A stretch of 64,000 nt of DNA from contig NZ_CP010310.2 of assembly GCF_000815105.2 (NCBI RefSeq), positions 4,092,001-4,156,000 of the forward strand. The letters are read 5' to 3'. The notes beneath the pieces are model-generated. The model made no database searches. It was not told where the DNA came from and saw only the letters and a program-made list of their open reading frames with translations. The position numbers were made by a program, and so were the translations under genes. Source of the DNA: Pandoraea pulmonicola (lineage in GTDB: Bacteria; Pseudomonadota; Gammaproteobacteria; Burkholderiales; Burkholderiaceae). Of this stretch, positions 52,505 through 62,193 are shown one piece after another; the first letter of the stretch is position 1; each line of letters starts with the position of its first letter.

Positions 52505-53047
52505 TCAATCGTCGTGGCTGACGATGACCAGGATCTCCGCCTGCGCCGCGCCGAGACTGCGCGTGCGATGCGGGATGAGTGCGTTGAAGTAGACGGAATC
52601 GCCGGTCCTGAGCTGCACGGTTTCATTCGGAAATTCGATTTCGACGCGCCCCTTGTGCACGAACAGGAACTCCTCGCCTTCGTGTTCGCGGAATGTCGAC
52701 GCGACAAATTCATGCGGCGGATGGACGACGAACGGCAGCATTTTCTTCGGCGCGACGCCGGCCGCGATGCTCTCGAAACGGTGCGCGTGACCGTCCGCCT
52801 GCGGGCCCATCGCCGCGCGCTCGCCGGCGCGCGTGACAGTGATCAACTCCCGATTGCGGCTTTCCGAGAATAGCTGTTCGACATCCACGTTCAGCGCCTT
52901 CGACAACTTCAGCGCGACCGCAATCGACGGCACGCTCAGGCCGCGCTCGACTTTCGACAGATAGCTCTTGGTGAGACCCGTCTCGTTGGCCAGCACGTCG
53001 AGCGTCCAGCGCTTCTGTTTTCTGAGCAGTTTCAGGCGAATCGTCAT
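52505..53047 (-). CDS. XRE-family regulator with C-terminal cupin domain
   Basis: 180 residues: an N-terminal HTH (LRKQKRWTLDVLANETGLTKSYLSKVERG, key residues TGLTKSYLSKVE) and a C-terminal cupin (FREHEGEEFLFVHKGRVEI). Such regulators respond to small metabolites. It is divergent from the aldolase operon and a palindrome lies in the shared promoter region, so it very likely controls that operon. Confidence 0.92.
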   Translation of the reverse strand: MTIRLKLLRKQKRWTLDVLANETGLTKSYLSKVERGLSVPSIAVALKLSKALNVDVEQLFSESRNRELITVTRAGERAAMGPQADGHAHRFESIAAGVAPKKMLPFVVHPPHEFVASTFREHEGEEFLFVHKGRVEIEFPNETVQLRTGDSVYFNALIPHRTRSLGAAQAEILVIVSHDD

Positions 53048-53075
53048 GGGGGCGAATGTCGTTCAAGAAAACTAA

Positions 53076-53106
53076 TTGTATCTCATGACACAAAGTGTCC
53101 TATAAT
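53076..53106 (+). promoter_or_regulatory. Promoter of the aldolase operon with embedded operator
   Basis: TTGTAT (53076-53081) and TATAAT (53101-53106) are 19 bases apart. A 13-bp palindrome GACACAAAGTGTC (53087-53099) lies between them, in the right place for repression by the divergent XRE-cupin protein. Confidence 0.7.
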
Positions 53107-53194
53107 CCACAACGTGTTGTTTGACGGTTCATTGCGAAGCCTCGCCAAGCGGTGGCGAGCGGCACGACACATCCAACCCCTTGAGGAGGTGAAC

Positions 53195-53977
53195 ATGGCG
53201 GAAACGCTGAATTTGACGAAAGAGACGCTGATCGCATTGGCAGAACGGCGTCTGGAGAACGAGGTGGGCGACAGCGGCTGGTCGGCGCGGGAAAAACTCG
53301 CGCTCACATGCCGAATCCTGTTCGACGCCGGTCACGATTCCGGCCTGGCCGGGCAGATCACCTGTCGCGCGGACGATGCGGGCACGTATTACACGCAGCG
53401 GCTCGGGCTCGGCTTCGACGAGATCTCGGCCGCGAACCTGCTGCGCGTCGACGAGGATCTCGGTGTCGTCGACGGCGACGGCATTCCGAATCCGGCCAAC
53501 CGTTTCCACACGTGGATCTATCGCGCGCGCCCGGACGTGAACTGCATCATTCATACGCATCCGACGCACGTCGCGGCGCTGTCGATGCTCGAGCAGCCGC
53601 TCGTCGTATCGCACATGGACACCTGCCCGCTGTACGACGATTGCGCGTTCCTGAAGGACTGGCCCGGCGTGCCGGTCGGCAACGAGGAAGGCGAGATCAT
53701 CGCGAAGGCGCTCGGCAACAAGCGTGCGATCCTGCTCTCGCACCACGGCCAGCTCGTGGTCGGCAAGACGATCGAGGAAGCGTGCATGCTCGCGTTGCTG
53801 ATCGAGCGGGCAGCGAAGCTGCAACTGCTGGCGATGTCGGCCGGCGAGATCAAGCCGGTTCCGCCAGCGCTGGCACGGGAAGCGCACGACTGGATTTCGA
53901 AGCCCAAGCGCGACGCCGTGACGTTCGACTACTACGCGCGGCGCGCCTTGCGCGCGCATCGCGATTGCGTCGCATGA
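53195..53977 (+). CDS. Class II aldolase/adducin family protein
   Basis: 260 residues. The zinc ligands of the family are seen in IIHTHPTHVAAL (two His) and LLSHHGQLVVG (His). Family members cleave or decarboxylate hydroxy acids and sugar phosphates. The ATG at 53195 has GAGGAGG upstream. It begins a three-gene + strand unit under the XRE-cupin regulator; the physiological substrate is unknown. Confidence 0.88.
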   Translation: MAETLNLTKETLIALAERRLENEVGDSGWSAREKLALTCRILFDAGHDSGLAGQITCRADDAGTYYTQRLGLGFDEISAANLLRVDEDLGVVDGDGIPNPANRFHTWIYRARPDVNCIIHTHPTHVAALSMLEQPLVVSHMDTCPLYDDCAFLKDWPGVPVGNEEGEIIAKALGNKRAILLSHHGQLVVGKTIEEACMLALLIERAAKLQLLAMSAGEIKPVPPALAREAHDWISKPKRDAVTFDYYARRALRAHRDCVA

Positions 53978-54027
53978 ACGCGCGCAGCGCTCCCGTCGTT
54001 TCCGACCATCATTGAGGAATACAGATC

Positions 54028-54924
54028 GTGTCCATTCTGTTGCAAGGCATCATTGCCTACCCTGTTACGCCCTTTTCCGCCAGCGGCGATGTCGACCTGA
54101 ACGCGCTCGATGCCCTGATCGAGCGACTGATCGCCGATCGCGTTCACGCGATCGCGCCGCTCGGCAGCACCGGCGAGAGCGCTTATCTGTCCGACGACGA
54201 ATGGGAGTCGGTCGCGTCCGCGTCGATTCGCGCGGTGCGCCGGCGCGTGCCGACCATCGTCGGCATCTCCGATCTCACGACGGCGGGCGCCGTACGCCGT
54301 GCGCGCTTCGCCGAACGGGCCGGCGCCGATGCCGTGATGGTACTGCCCGTGTCGTACTGGAAGCTCGGCAACGACGAGATCGTCGCGCATTACCGCGCGA
54401 TCGGCGACGCGATCGGCATCCCGATCATGCTGTACAACAATCCGGCGACGAGCGGCGTCGACATGTCGCCCGACCTGATCGCGACGATCTGCAGGACCGT
54501 GGACAACGTGACGATGGTCAAGGAAAGCACCGGCGACATCGGGCGAATGCACCGGCTCGCGCAGTTGAGCGACGGGACGATCCCGTTCTACAACGGCAGT
54601 AATCCGATGGCGCTCGCCGCGCTGGCCGCGGGCGCGGCCGGATGGTGCACGGCCGCGCCGAACCTGAACGCGGCGCTGCCGCTCGCGTTGTACGACGCGA
54701 TGCGGGCCGGCGATCTGGCGCGCGCGCGGGCGGTGTTTCATGCGCAGTTGCCGCTCTTGCAGTTCATCGTCAACGGCGGGTTGCCGGTAACCGTGAAGGC
54801 TGGATTGCGATTGCGCGGTTTCGATGCCGGCGACCCGAGGAAGCCGCTGCTGCCGCTTGGCGACGCACGCACGCGCGAACTCGAACGCCTGCTCGCGACA
54901 CTCCCGTGCGGCGTCCCGGCATGA
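54028..54924 (+). CDS. Dihydrodipicolinate synthase family aldolase
   Basis: 298 residues with the DapA/NAL fold: LGSTGESAYLS, the Tyr in IMLYNNPATSG, and Schiff-base Lys in VKESTGD. Members act on pyruvate-derived or sugar acids. A GTG start is used; GAGGA lies about nine bases before. Located with a class II aldolase rather than lysine genes, it is probably catabolic and not DapA itself. Confidence 0.88.
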   Translation: MSILLQGIIAYPVTPFSASGDVDLNALDALIERLIADRVHAIAPLGSTGESAYLSDDEWESVASASIRAVRRRVPTIVGISDLTTAGAVRRARFAERAGADAVMVLPVSYWKLGNDEIVAHYRAIGDAIGIPIMLYNNPATSGVDMSPDLIATICRTVDNVTMVKESTGDIGRMHRLAQLSDGTIPFYNGSNPMALAALAAGAAGWCTAAPNLNAALPLALYDAMRAGDLARARAVFHAQLPLLQFIVNGGLPVTVKAGLRLRGFDAGDPRKPLLPLGDARTRELERLLATLPCGVPA

Positions 54925-55625
54925 GCGACGCCACCCGGCCGGCGATCGCGGCCGCCATCTCCGCGGTACGGGTCGGCGCGAGCCGGCCGCTGGCCGGCAC
55001 GCCGCACGCCAGTGCGATCGACAAGCAGCCCGTCGACGCCCGCATATGGCTGGGCGCGCTCGGTTTTGCCGGTGACGAGCAGGCCGATGCGCGGCATCAC
55101 GGCGGACCGGACAAGGCGGTCCATCACTATGCGCGCGATCACTATGCGTGGTGGTCCGAGCAGATCGGCGCGCGCGACGTGCTCGCGCAACCGGGTGCCT
55201 TCGGCGAGAACCTGTCGACGCACGGCATCACCGAGCACGACGTGTGTCTTGGCGACGTCTTCACGCTGGGCGGCGCCGTGCTGCAGGTGTCGCAGTCGAG
55301 GCAACCGTGCTGGAAGCTCAATGCGCGCTTCGATCATCCGCGGATGGCGGCACTCGTGCAGCAAAGCGGCCGGACCGGCTGGTACTACCGCGTGCTGCAC
55401 GAAGGCTGGGTGGCGCCGGGCGACATGCTGGCGCTGCATGAGCGCTGGTATCCGCAGTGGTCGCTGTCGACGGTGCTCGATGTGCTGTACCGGCGCACGC
55501 TCGACATGGCCGCGCTCGACGCGCTGAGCGATGTTCCGATATTACCTCCCAGCTGGCGCAGGTTGCTCGACAAGCGCCGGACGGAACGTCAGGTCGAGGA
55601 CTGGACGAAACGGCTTGAAGGATGA
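54921..55625 (+). CDS. MOSC-domain protein, YiiM-like
   Basis: 234 residues with the MOSC core (GDEQADARHHGGPDKAVHHY, GAFGENLSTHGI, QSRQPCWKLNARF), where the Cys in RQPCWK is the sulfur-carrying residue. The C-terminal 3-alpha extension is as in YiiM, a molybdenum-dependent reductase of N-hydroxylated compounds. Its start overlaps the previous stop (ATGA), so it belongs to the aldolase operon. Confidence 0.88.
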   Translation: MSDATRPAIAAAISAVRVGASRPLAGTPHASAIDKQPVDARIWLGALGFAGDEQADARHHGGPDKAVHHYARDHYAWWSEQIGARDVLAQPGAFGENLSTHGITEHDVCLGDVFTLGGAVLQVSQSRQPCWKLNARFDHPRMAALVQQSGRTGWYYRVLHEGWVAPGDMLALHERWYPQWSLSTVLDVLYRRTLDMAALDALSDVPILPPSWRRLLDKRRTERQVEDWTKRLEG

Positions 55626-55767
55626 CGGGCCGCTTCCCCGGCTGGCCTGACGACCGGTAGATGGCGCACGTCGGCCGTCGGCGCAACGCCGATCGGCTGC
55701 CGCGCGCCGCTCGGGCTCCCGACACCGACCAGGGCCTGTTCGCGCTATTCGCGTGAACAGGCGCGCC

Positions 55768-56736
55768 CTAGTCCTTCGGCACCGGCTCGAGCCCGCAGGC
55801 TTCGCGCAGACAGGCGACGAACCGCTCGCACGCGGGGCTCGGCTGCTTGTCCGAGCGCAACGAATAGCCCACATCGCCAAAGCTGCCCGGCATGGTATCG
55901 GCCAGCACGCGCAGCAAGCCCGACTCGACGAATGGCGTAGCCGCGGCGCGCGGCATGAGCGCCACGCGCGCCGTCTCCAGCATGAGACCGATATTCGTGA
56001 GCACCGACAGGGATTCCACCACGTCCTCCGGCAGCGACAACCCGGCGTCGTGAAAGAGACGCTCGGCGGCCAGCCGCGACGGCGACTCCGGCACCGGCAG
56101 AATCCATGCGCCTTCGCGCAGTTGCGCCAGCGGCACACGTTCACCGGCGCCCTCCCAATGGCGCGTACCACCGACCACGCAAAGCGATTCGTTGAAGAGC
56201 ACCTCGTGCGTGAGCGCAAACGCGTTGGCCACCGGCAGCGCCCGCTCCGGCAGACGGCCGACGACGATGTCGAGATCGCCGCTCGCCAGTGCCGGGAACA
56301 ACTGCGCCGTCGTGGCTTCGCGCACCGTGACGAGCACGCCGGGCGCGCGCGACTTGAGCATGGCAATCGTGCGCGGCAGCAAATCCGCCGAGGCCGAGAT
56401 GAGCGTGCCGACGAACACATGTCCGCTGGTGCCGGCACTGAAGGCGTTCACCTCGTCGGTCAGATAGCGCAGTTCGGCCATCAGCGACTTCACCCGACGG
56501 CCGAGCAACTCGCCCAGTTCGGTGGGCTGCATGCCGCGGTTGCTGCGCACGAAGAGTGGGCCTTCGAAACAGGCTTCCAGCTCATGCACGATCTTGCTGA
56601 CGGCGGGTTGCGTCAGTCCGGTCTCATTGGCGGCTCGCACGAGCGAGCCCGTTTCGAGCACGCGGTCGAACACCTGAAGCTGATGAAACTTGAGCTTTCT
56701 TCCGAGATTGAGGGCGGTCCAGGGGAGTGAGCGCAT
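55768..56736 (-). CDS. LysR-type transcriptional regulator
   Basis: 322 residues with an N-terminal winged HTH (LQVFDRVLETGSLVRAANETG, PAVSKIVHELE) and a C-terminal effector domain. Resembles the PcaQ/GbpR group, which controls aromatic or sugar catabolism. It follows the TetR gene by 11 bases on the same strand. Its target is not evident. Confidence 0.88.
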   Translation of the reverse strand: MRSLPWTALNLGRKLKFHQLQVFDRVLETGSLVRAANETGLTQPAVSKIVHELEACFEGPLFVRSNRGMQPTELGELLGRRVKSLMAELRYLTDEVNAFSAGTSGHVFVGTLISASADLLPRTIAMLKSRAPGVLVTVREATTAQLFPALASGDLDIVVGRLPERALPVANAFALTHEVLFNESLCVVGGTRHWEGAGERVPLAQLREGAWILPVPESPSRLAAERLFHDAGLSLPEDVVESLSVLTNIGLMLETARVALMPRAAATPFVESGLLRVLADTMPGSFGDVGYSLRSDKQPSPACERFVACLREACGLEPVPKD

Positions 56737-56747
56737 CGGCGTCCCGT

Positions 56748-57389
56748 TCAGACCGCCGCGGGCGAGCCGGACGGCGTCACAGGGCTTCCCTGCGGCGGCG
56801 TCTGCCCGCCGGGCTCGGTCGACAGGAAGGCGGCGACGTATTCTTCGAGCATTGCCACATCGGGCAGCGAGGCCGGGTTGATGTGATGATTGACGAGGCA
56901 GCCGTCGAAGGTCAGCACCACCATGTCGACCAGACGCGCGCGCCGCACGCCGTCGCGGGCCAGACTGGGCGCGCTGGCGGCGAGCATGCCCGACAGGCGT
57001 TCCCGGAACCACTGCAGCAGCGACGGATCGTACGGATCGCCCGCGCTCACCGTTGCCAGCGCCTGTACGAGGTTGTGCGAGAAGCCGTTGTCGAGCTGCG
57101 GCATATCGACGAGCAGCCCGCGCAACAACGTCCGCATGCGGGCATGCGAGCCGTGCGCGGCCATGACGTCCGCTTCCAGATTTGCGATGCGCGCCTTGAA
57201 CCATTGTTCGTAGACGCAAAAGAAGACTTGCAGCTTGGCAGTGAAATAGCTGTAGATGTTCGCGTGCGAAATACCCGCTCGCTTGGCGATCTGCACCATC
57301 GTGGTGTCGACATAACCCTTTTCGAGAAACAGGGCATGCGATGCTTCGAGGATGGCCAGACGAATGTCTTCTTTCTTGACTTGTGGCAT
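56748..57389 (-). CDS. TetR-type transcriptional regulator
   Basis: 213 residues. The N-terminal HTH is typical (MVQIAKRAGISHANIYSYFT) and the remainder is a ligand-binding helical domain; the tail is Pro/Ser-rich. It lies upstream of the LysR gene. The long non-coding region beyond its start probably contains its own operator. Confidence 0.9.
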   Translation of the reverse strand: MPQVKKEDIRLAILEASHALFLEKGYVDTTMVQIAKRAGISHANIYSYFTAKLQVFFCVYEQWFKARIANLEADVMAAHGSHARMRTLLRGLLVDMPQLDNGFSHNLVQALATVSAGDPYDPSLLQWFRERLSGMLAASAPSLARDGVRRARLVDMVVLTFDGCLVNHHINPASLPDVAMLEEYVAAFLSTEPGGQTPPQGSPVTPSGSPAAV

Positions 57390-58061
57390 AGGTAAGCCTG
57401 CGCGGATAGGCCGAGCACCTCAATCGTATTGTCTTAACGTCCACTGAAGTCGATACCGAACGTCAGCGCGCACAGTATGCCAGCGCAAACGCAGCTTGCG
57501 GCGAAAACTAAGCGCAAACACTCCCCCGGACTTTCCCGGTATTTCAACGCATACAACGCGGATTGCGATGACAGACATCGCGTAATACGCCGAGTTACCG
57601 CGCATTACGTGCACACCGCTCAGCGCTCGGGCCACGCATTTCGCTCAAATCGAATACTTCAAAATTGAACAATTCCGATGTCATATTTCCGCGTCGATAT
57701 GCGCTGCATCGGACTCTTCATATACGAAGAAATAGGCGTGGACGCGTATCGCCGTAAGACGCCGCCTACGCGACACGCCGACTCGCAGTGCGCACGCATC
57801 GTTCGCGGGAGCTTGCGAGTCGGCTCGCGTCAGGCGCACGGCGCCAACGTCTCTTCCGATATCGCGTCGGCGCATTCCTACATAGTTCGGAGTCCATCAT
57901 ATATGGCAAGCAGTTCGGTACGACGTGCGAACAGAAGCCTCCAAACGCCATTACAAACGCTTACAACATCGACCGATCCAATTTACGCAACGCGCGTCCA
58001 ATGAGTGTCAATCCATGATGACGACGGGCGGGATCAACACCGCTCTCGCAAGGAGGTCAGG
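57390..58061. other. Long non-coding region of lower GC content
   Basis: 672 bases between the divergent TetR gene and the lipoprotein gene. It is visibly less GC-rich than the rest. Short open frames exist (for example 57678-58004) but have no ribosome site and no sensible composition. I see no RNA fold, repeat or tRNA that I would name. Confidence 0.4.
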
Positions 58062-58487
58062 ATGCGAAACATGTCGAAGCACAACATCATGCGACGTCGG
58101 TCGATGCAGAACCTCGCGAAAGCCGCATCGGCTGCAGGGCTCGTAACCGTGTTCGTAACGCTGGCCGGCTGCGCCTACCAGGGGCCGCCGCAGCCGCGCT
58201 TGCCCTATCGCGGCGAAGAGAACACGAACCCCGCCTATCAATCGAAGTGCGGCCCGCCGCCCTATCCCGCCGGCTCGCCGTGCAGCCCCTACGCCGCGCC
58301 GCCGGCGCCGCCCGCGACCGACGCCTACGGGCGCCCCTATCCACCGACCGATGGCTATGGCCGCCCGTATCCGTCCGATGCGCAGGGCCGTCCCTATCCA
58401 CCGCCCCCGCCGCCGCCCGCCTATCAGGAAAGCTATCCGGCCAACGGTGCAGGTGCGCCGGCACCGGGTTCCGAAACGGCACACTGA
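58062..58487 (+). CDS. Proline-rich lipoprotein
   Basis: 141 residues with a signal peptide and lipobox (VTLAGC). The mature protein is rich in Pro, Tyr and Gly with repeated YGRPYPP-like units (around the last 70 residues), an extended chain suited to spanning the envelope or wall. The ATG at 58062 has AAGGAGG upstream. No known domain. Confidence 0.75.
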   Translation: MRNMSKHNIMRRRSMQNLAKAASAAGLVTVFVTLAGCAYQGPPQPRLPYRGEENTNPAYQSKCGPPPYPAGSPCSPYAAPPAPPATDAYGRPYPPTDGYGRPYPSDAQGRPYPPPPPPPAYQESYPANGAGAPAPGSETAH

Positions 58488-58569
58488 CTTCACCGAGCGG
58501 CAGGCGACGCACCGTGGCATCGCTTGCGAAGAACCAGGGCGTCACGCCCTTTTGAAGGAGTCCCACGTC

Positions 58570-58827
58570 ATGAAAACCACACAACGATGGATCTCGCGAA
58601 TCTCGCGCAGTGCTGCGCCCGTGCTCGTTGGCGCCGCGTTGATCGGCACGCTGGCCGGCTGCGGCGGCATGACACCCCGCGAATCGCGCAATACCGCAGT
58701 CGGCGCGGGCGTCGGCGCCCTCGGGGGCGCGCTCATCTCCGGCGGCGACCTCGGAACCACCGTCGGTGGCGCCGTGGTCGGCGGTGTGATCGGTAATGTA
58801 ATCACCGACGACCGCCGTCGCCGCTGA
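58570..58827 (+). CDS. Glycine-zipper lipoprotein
   Basis: 85 residues: signal peptide and lipobox (LAGCGG), then a glycine zipper (AVGAGVGALGGALISGG, GGAVVGGVIGN) ending in a basic tail. Similar to small outer-membrane lipoproteins such as SlyB/OsmB-like ones, often stress-induced. AAGGAG precedes the start. Confidence 0.8.
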   Translation: MKTTQRWISRISRSAAPVLVGAALIGTLAGCGGMTPRESRNTAVGAGVGALGGALISGGDLGTTVGGAVVGGVIGNVITDDRRRR

Positions 58828-58955
58828 TCGCCATCGGGCGTGACATGCGCACGCCCGTCGTTCTCTTGCGGCATGGGCGCATACCCGGACCAGTTACCGG
58901 GCACGTTGCGCGTCGCGTGCCGCCATCAAGGCTTTGCAATCAGGAGAAGCGCGAC

Positions 58956-59522
58956 ATGACATCCTCAGACACACTCCGCCAACCGTCGCTCCGAACGCTT
59001 CGGTCCCGCCGCTTCGGGCGCATGGCGCTCGCCGCCGCCACGCTCTGTGCGAGCGCCGTCGCGCTGTCGATCGCCGCCCTGCCCGGGTATGCGCAAACGA
59101 ATGCGCCGATCAATGGCGTGGTGCCTTCCACGCCCACACCGTCCGCGCCTGCGCAGGGGCAGGATTATGGCGACGCCGCCGATCAGAACGCCGCCCTCGG
59201 CCTGTACCTGCAGCGCTCGTTCGACGCCATCGACACGAATCACGACGGCAGGATCGATCGCAACGAATGGGCGGCGTATCAACGCAGCCAGTTGCAGGCC
59301 CGCCGGGCCGCCTTCGAGCGCTACTTCAAGGCAGCCGACAAGGATGGCGACGGCTACCTGAGCCGCGACGAAACCGCTGCCGCGGAACCGTTCCTCTATC
59401 AGCACTTCGACGAGATCGACGTGAACCGCGACGGCAAGCTCTCGCCTGCCGAGATCCGCGCCTTCTTCCGTCGCTACCACCATGAGCGTGCGCGCGCCGA
59501 TGCGGCGACGACGAAACCCTGA
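58956..59522 (+). CDS. Exported EF-hand protein
   Basis: 188 residues with a Sec signal peptide (after the basic RFGRMALA region, ending in AALPGYAQ). Three EF-hand calcium loops are seen: DTNHDGRIDRNE, DKDGDGYLSRDE and DVNRDGKLSPAE. It is probably a periplasmic calcium-binding protein. CAGGAG stands upstream of the ATG. Confidence 0.88.
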   Translation: MTSSDTLRQPSLRTLRSRRFGRMALAAATLCASAVALSIAALPGYAQTNAPINGVVPSTPTPSAPAQGQDYGDAADQNAALGLYLQRSFDAIDTNHDGRIDRNEWAAYQRSQLQARRAAFERYFKAADKDGDGYLSRDETAAAEPFLYQHFDEIDVNRDGKLSPAEIRAFFRRYHHERARADAATTKP

Positions 59523-59606
59523 ACGTCCACCGGCGTGCAAACGCGCAAACGAAGACGCTTCGGCGGTAGGTGAACTGCCACCAGAAAGTCAGACGGTCAG
59601 GTTTGC

Positions 59607-61097
59607 TCAACGAGCGGCTACTGATCCGCTGTCAAAAGCGGATGCCGTGGAACTCCCGCGGATTTCTTGCCTATCGTCTTTCGGTGCTTCGGACCATCCG
59701 CCGCCAAGCGCGAGGAACAAGTCGATCTGCCGGTTGAGCAATTGCGTGCGCGACGCGGCAAGCGCGGATTCCGCATTCGCCAGCGCCGCTTCGGCAGACA
59801 GCACGTCGATGAAGCCGACCTTGCCGAAATGGAACAGGCGGTTGGCTTGTTCGCTGGCGCGAGCGGCATCGTCTCGCGCTTTGGCAAGGCTCCGTTCGCG
59901 CTCGATTTCCCGCGAATAGGCGGACAGCGCGGTTTCGGTCTGCTTCAATGCCTGCACGACCGCGCCGTCGAAAGCCGCGAAGGCGGCGTCGGCCCCGGCG
60001 CCGGCGGCATCTATCCGTGCCCTGGCTGTCGTGCGATTGGGCCAATGCCACGACAGCAACGGCCCCAGCGTCGCACCGAAGCTGTCACCGGCAAAGAGAT
60101 TCCTGAACGAATCGGCAAAGCCCGCCGAGGCGCCAATGCTGACTTGCGGATAAAGCTGTGCAGTTTCCACGCCGATCATGGCGGTGGCAGCGGCCAGACG
60201 GCGTTCCGCTTCGCGAATGTCCGGTCGTCGCCGGATCAACTGCCAGCCGTCGCCGACCGGAATCGGCTGCTTCAGGCTCGGCGGCTGCGTGCAATTCTCC
60301 AACGCCTTCGGATAATCGGCGGGCAGCTTGCCCATCAACGCGGCCAGCTCGAACAAGGCCGTCTGGCGTTCGGCAATCAGATGGGGAATGGCAGCCTCGC
60401 TATCGTTGGCGGCGGCACTGGATCGGCTGACATCGAACTCCGTACCCTTTCCGCCCGCACTCAGCTTCCGGGTGGCGTCGAGCGTTTGGCGCTGCACGTC
60501 GAGCACGTGCCGGGTTGCCGCCAACGTCCGGTTCGCCGAGCACACGCCGACGTAGGCGCGAGTGACGGCAGCCGCCACGACCACGCGCACCTGATCGCGT
60601 GCCGCCGCGACGGCTTCGGCATTCGCATTGGCCGCTTCGATGCCGCGACGAATGCCGCCGGCCAAATCCAGCGGATACGACAGGTTGATACCGAGCGCGT
60701 AAGTTTGCGGCGTGGTGGACGTCGACAGCGTGTAGCCGCCAACGTGAGCGAAGGTTGCCAATGCCTGTGCATCCGCCTGGATCATGCGTCCGTCCTGCGC
60801 TTCGCGCACGGCGGCGGAGGCTTGCCGAAGATGGGCGTCGGCCACTCGCAAATCGGTGTTCGCCTGCAGTGCTTCGGCAACATAGGCATTCAATCGCGCA
60901 TCGTCGTAAAGCGCCCACCACCGATCCGGCAGGCTGGTGTTGACATACGCGGCATCATCGCCCGCCACGAAGGCGCGCTTGGCTTCCGGCGACAGGGCAA
61001 TGGCGTTTTCCGGGACGCGGTAATTCGGCCCGGAAACGCAACCGGCCAGCGCCAGCGCAAAAGCGAGCGCGCCGATGGATAGGGCTTTCCTGCTCAT
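59607..61097 (-). CDS. NodT-family outer membrane efflux lipoprotein
   Basis: 496 residues with lipobox (ALALAGCVSGPNY) and the two OEP repeats of TolC-like channels (LNAYVAEALQANTDLRVADAHLRQA; RRPDIREAERRLAAATAMIGV). It forms the outer-membrane exit for the FUSC pump. The start overlaps the stop of the adaptor gene by four bases. Confidence 0.92.
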   Translation of the reverse strand: MSRKALSIGALAFALALAGCVSGPNYRVPENAIALSPEAKRAFVAGDDAAYVNTSLPDRWWALYDDARLNAYVAEALQANTDLRVADAHLRQASAAVREAQDGRMIQADAQALATFAHVGGYTLSTSTTPQTYALGINLSYPLDLAGGIRRGIEAANANAEAVAAARDQVRVVVAAAVTRAYVGVCSANRTLAATRHVLDVQRQTLDATRKLSAGGKGTEFDVSRSSAAANDSEAAIPHLIAERQTALFELAALMGKLPADYPKALENCTQPPSLKQPIPVGDGWQLIRRRPDIREAERRLAAATAMIGVETAQLYPQVSIGASAGFADSFRNLFAGDSFGATLGPLLSWHWPNRTTARARIDAAGAGADAAFAAFDGAVVQALKQTETALSAYSREIERERSLAKARDDAARASEQANRLFHFGKVGFIDVLSAEAALANAESALAASRTQLLNRQIDLFLALGGGWSEAPKDDRQEIRGSSTASAFDSGSVAAR

Positions 61098-61978
61098 TTG
61101 CAGGCTCCAGCGGCGTCGGGAACGAGGGTGATGGTCGCCGTGCGACCGGCGATCAGGCGCGTCCCCGGCTGCGCCTTGTCTATGCGGATGCGTACCGGGA
61201 TGCGTTGTGCCAGCCGCACCCACGAGAACGTGGGCTGTACCGCCGGCAGCAGATTGTGACTGTTCGAGCGTTGGTCGTCGGCGATGCCGGCGGCGATGCT
61301 CTCCACATGGCCCTGCACATCCTTGCCGTCACCCATCAGGCGGATGATGGCGGTATCGCCTTCCTTGATGCAGTTGAGCTTGGTTTCCTCGAAATATCCT
61401 TCGATCCGCAGCGTATCGGTATCGACCAACGCCATCGCCTGCGTTCCCGGCGAGAGGAAGTCGCCCGGATGTAGATCGAGATTGGTGACGATGCCGTCCG
61501 TCGTGGCGCGCACTTCGGTGCGCTGCACGTTGAGCAACGCGACACGATGCTCGGCTTTTGCCTGCGCCAGTGTTGCCAGGGCCGTATCGACTTTCGCCGC
61601 ATCCTGTTCGCGGACTTCGGCGGCGACCAGATTGCCGAGGGCAATGTCGCGCTTCAATTCGCGCCGCGCGAGGTTGAGCATGGCTTGTGCGCTCTGAACG
61701 GCGGCATCCGCCTTTTCCAGTGCTGCCGCGAGGCGTGGCCGATCCAGTACCAGCAAAAGCTGCCCGGCCTTCACCTGCTCGTTGTCGCGCACCAGCACTT
61801 GCGTGACCAAACCGCCCAGATCGGGCGACACCCGCACGACATCGGCTCGAACGTGGCCATCGCGCGTCCACGGCTTTTTCTCGTAGCGATTCCAGATCGA
61901 CAATGCCACGACGACAGCGACGGCGAGCAGGAGGAGCGTCACCGCCCAGCGGCCAAGGGTTTGGAGCAGGTGCTTCAT
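61094..61978 (-). CDS. HlyD/AaeA-type membrane fusion protein
   Basis: 294 residues with one N-terminal membrane segment (WAVTLLLLAVAVVVALSIW), barrel-sandwich and helical-hairpin regions, and typical AaeA sequence (TRDGHVRADVVRVSPDLGG). It links the inner-membrane pump with the outer-membrane channel. Confidence 0.92.
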   Translation of the reverse strand: MKHLLQTLGRWAVTLLLLAVAVVVALSIWNRYEKKPWTRDGHVRADVVRVSPDLGGLVTQVLVRDNEQVKAGQLLLVLDRPRLAAALEKADAAVQSAQAMLNLARRELKRDIALGNLVAAEVREQDAAKVDTALATLAQAKAEHRVALLNVQRTEVRATTDGIVTNLDLHPGDFLSPGTQAMALVDTDTLRIEGYFEETKLNCIKEGDTAIIRLMGDGKDVQGHVESIAAGIADDQRSNSHNLLPAVQPTFSWVRLAQRIPVRIRIDKAQPGTRLIAGRTATITLVPDAAGACK

Positions 61979-61979
61979 T

Positions 61980-62189
61980 TCAGTTCTCGAACAGGTGCGC
62001 GAGCTGGATTAACAGACCGAACAGAATCACAAAAAGAGAAAGGCCCACGACTGGCCGCCATGCAAACAAGCGATGGAGCCCGAAACTCGCCAGGCATCTG
62101 GATGCCAGCATTGCCAACACCAGCGCGACCAGCGACGTCGCCAGCAGAGACGGCACGAAAACACCGCCGATGGAAATTTCACCGACCAT
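61980..62189 (-). CDS. DUF1656 small membrane protein
   Basis: 69 residues with two hydrophobic segments, MVGEISIGGVFVPS at the start and RPVVGLSLFVILFGLL near the end, as AaeX-like proteins of efflux operons. The ATG at 62189 has GGAG nine bases upstream; a longer start at 62210 would overlap the pump gene but lacks a ribosome site. Confidence 0.88.
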   Translation of the reverse strand: MVGEISIGGVFVPSLLATSLVALVLAMLASRCLASFGLHRLFAWRPVVGLSLFVILFGLLIQLAHLFEN

Positions 62190-62193
62190 CGCG

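Noticed and set aside
57678..58004. A possible 108-residue gene in the low-GC intergenic region.
   Set aside because: No ribosome site, no family resemblance and atypical composition; start and stop look accidental.
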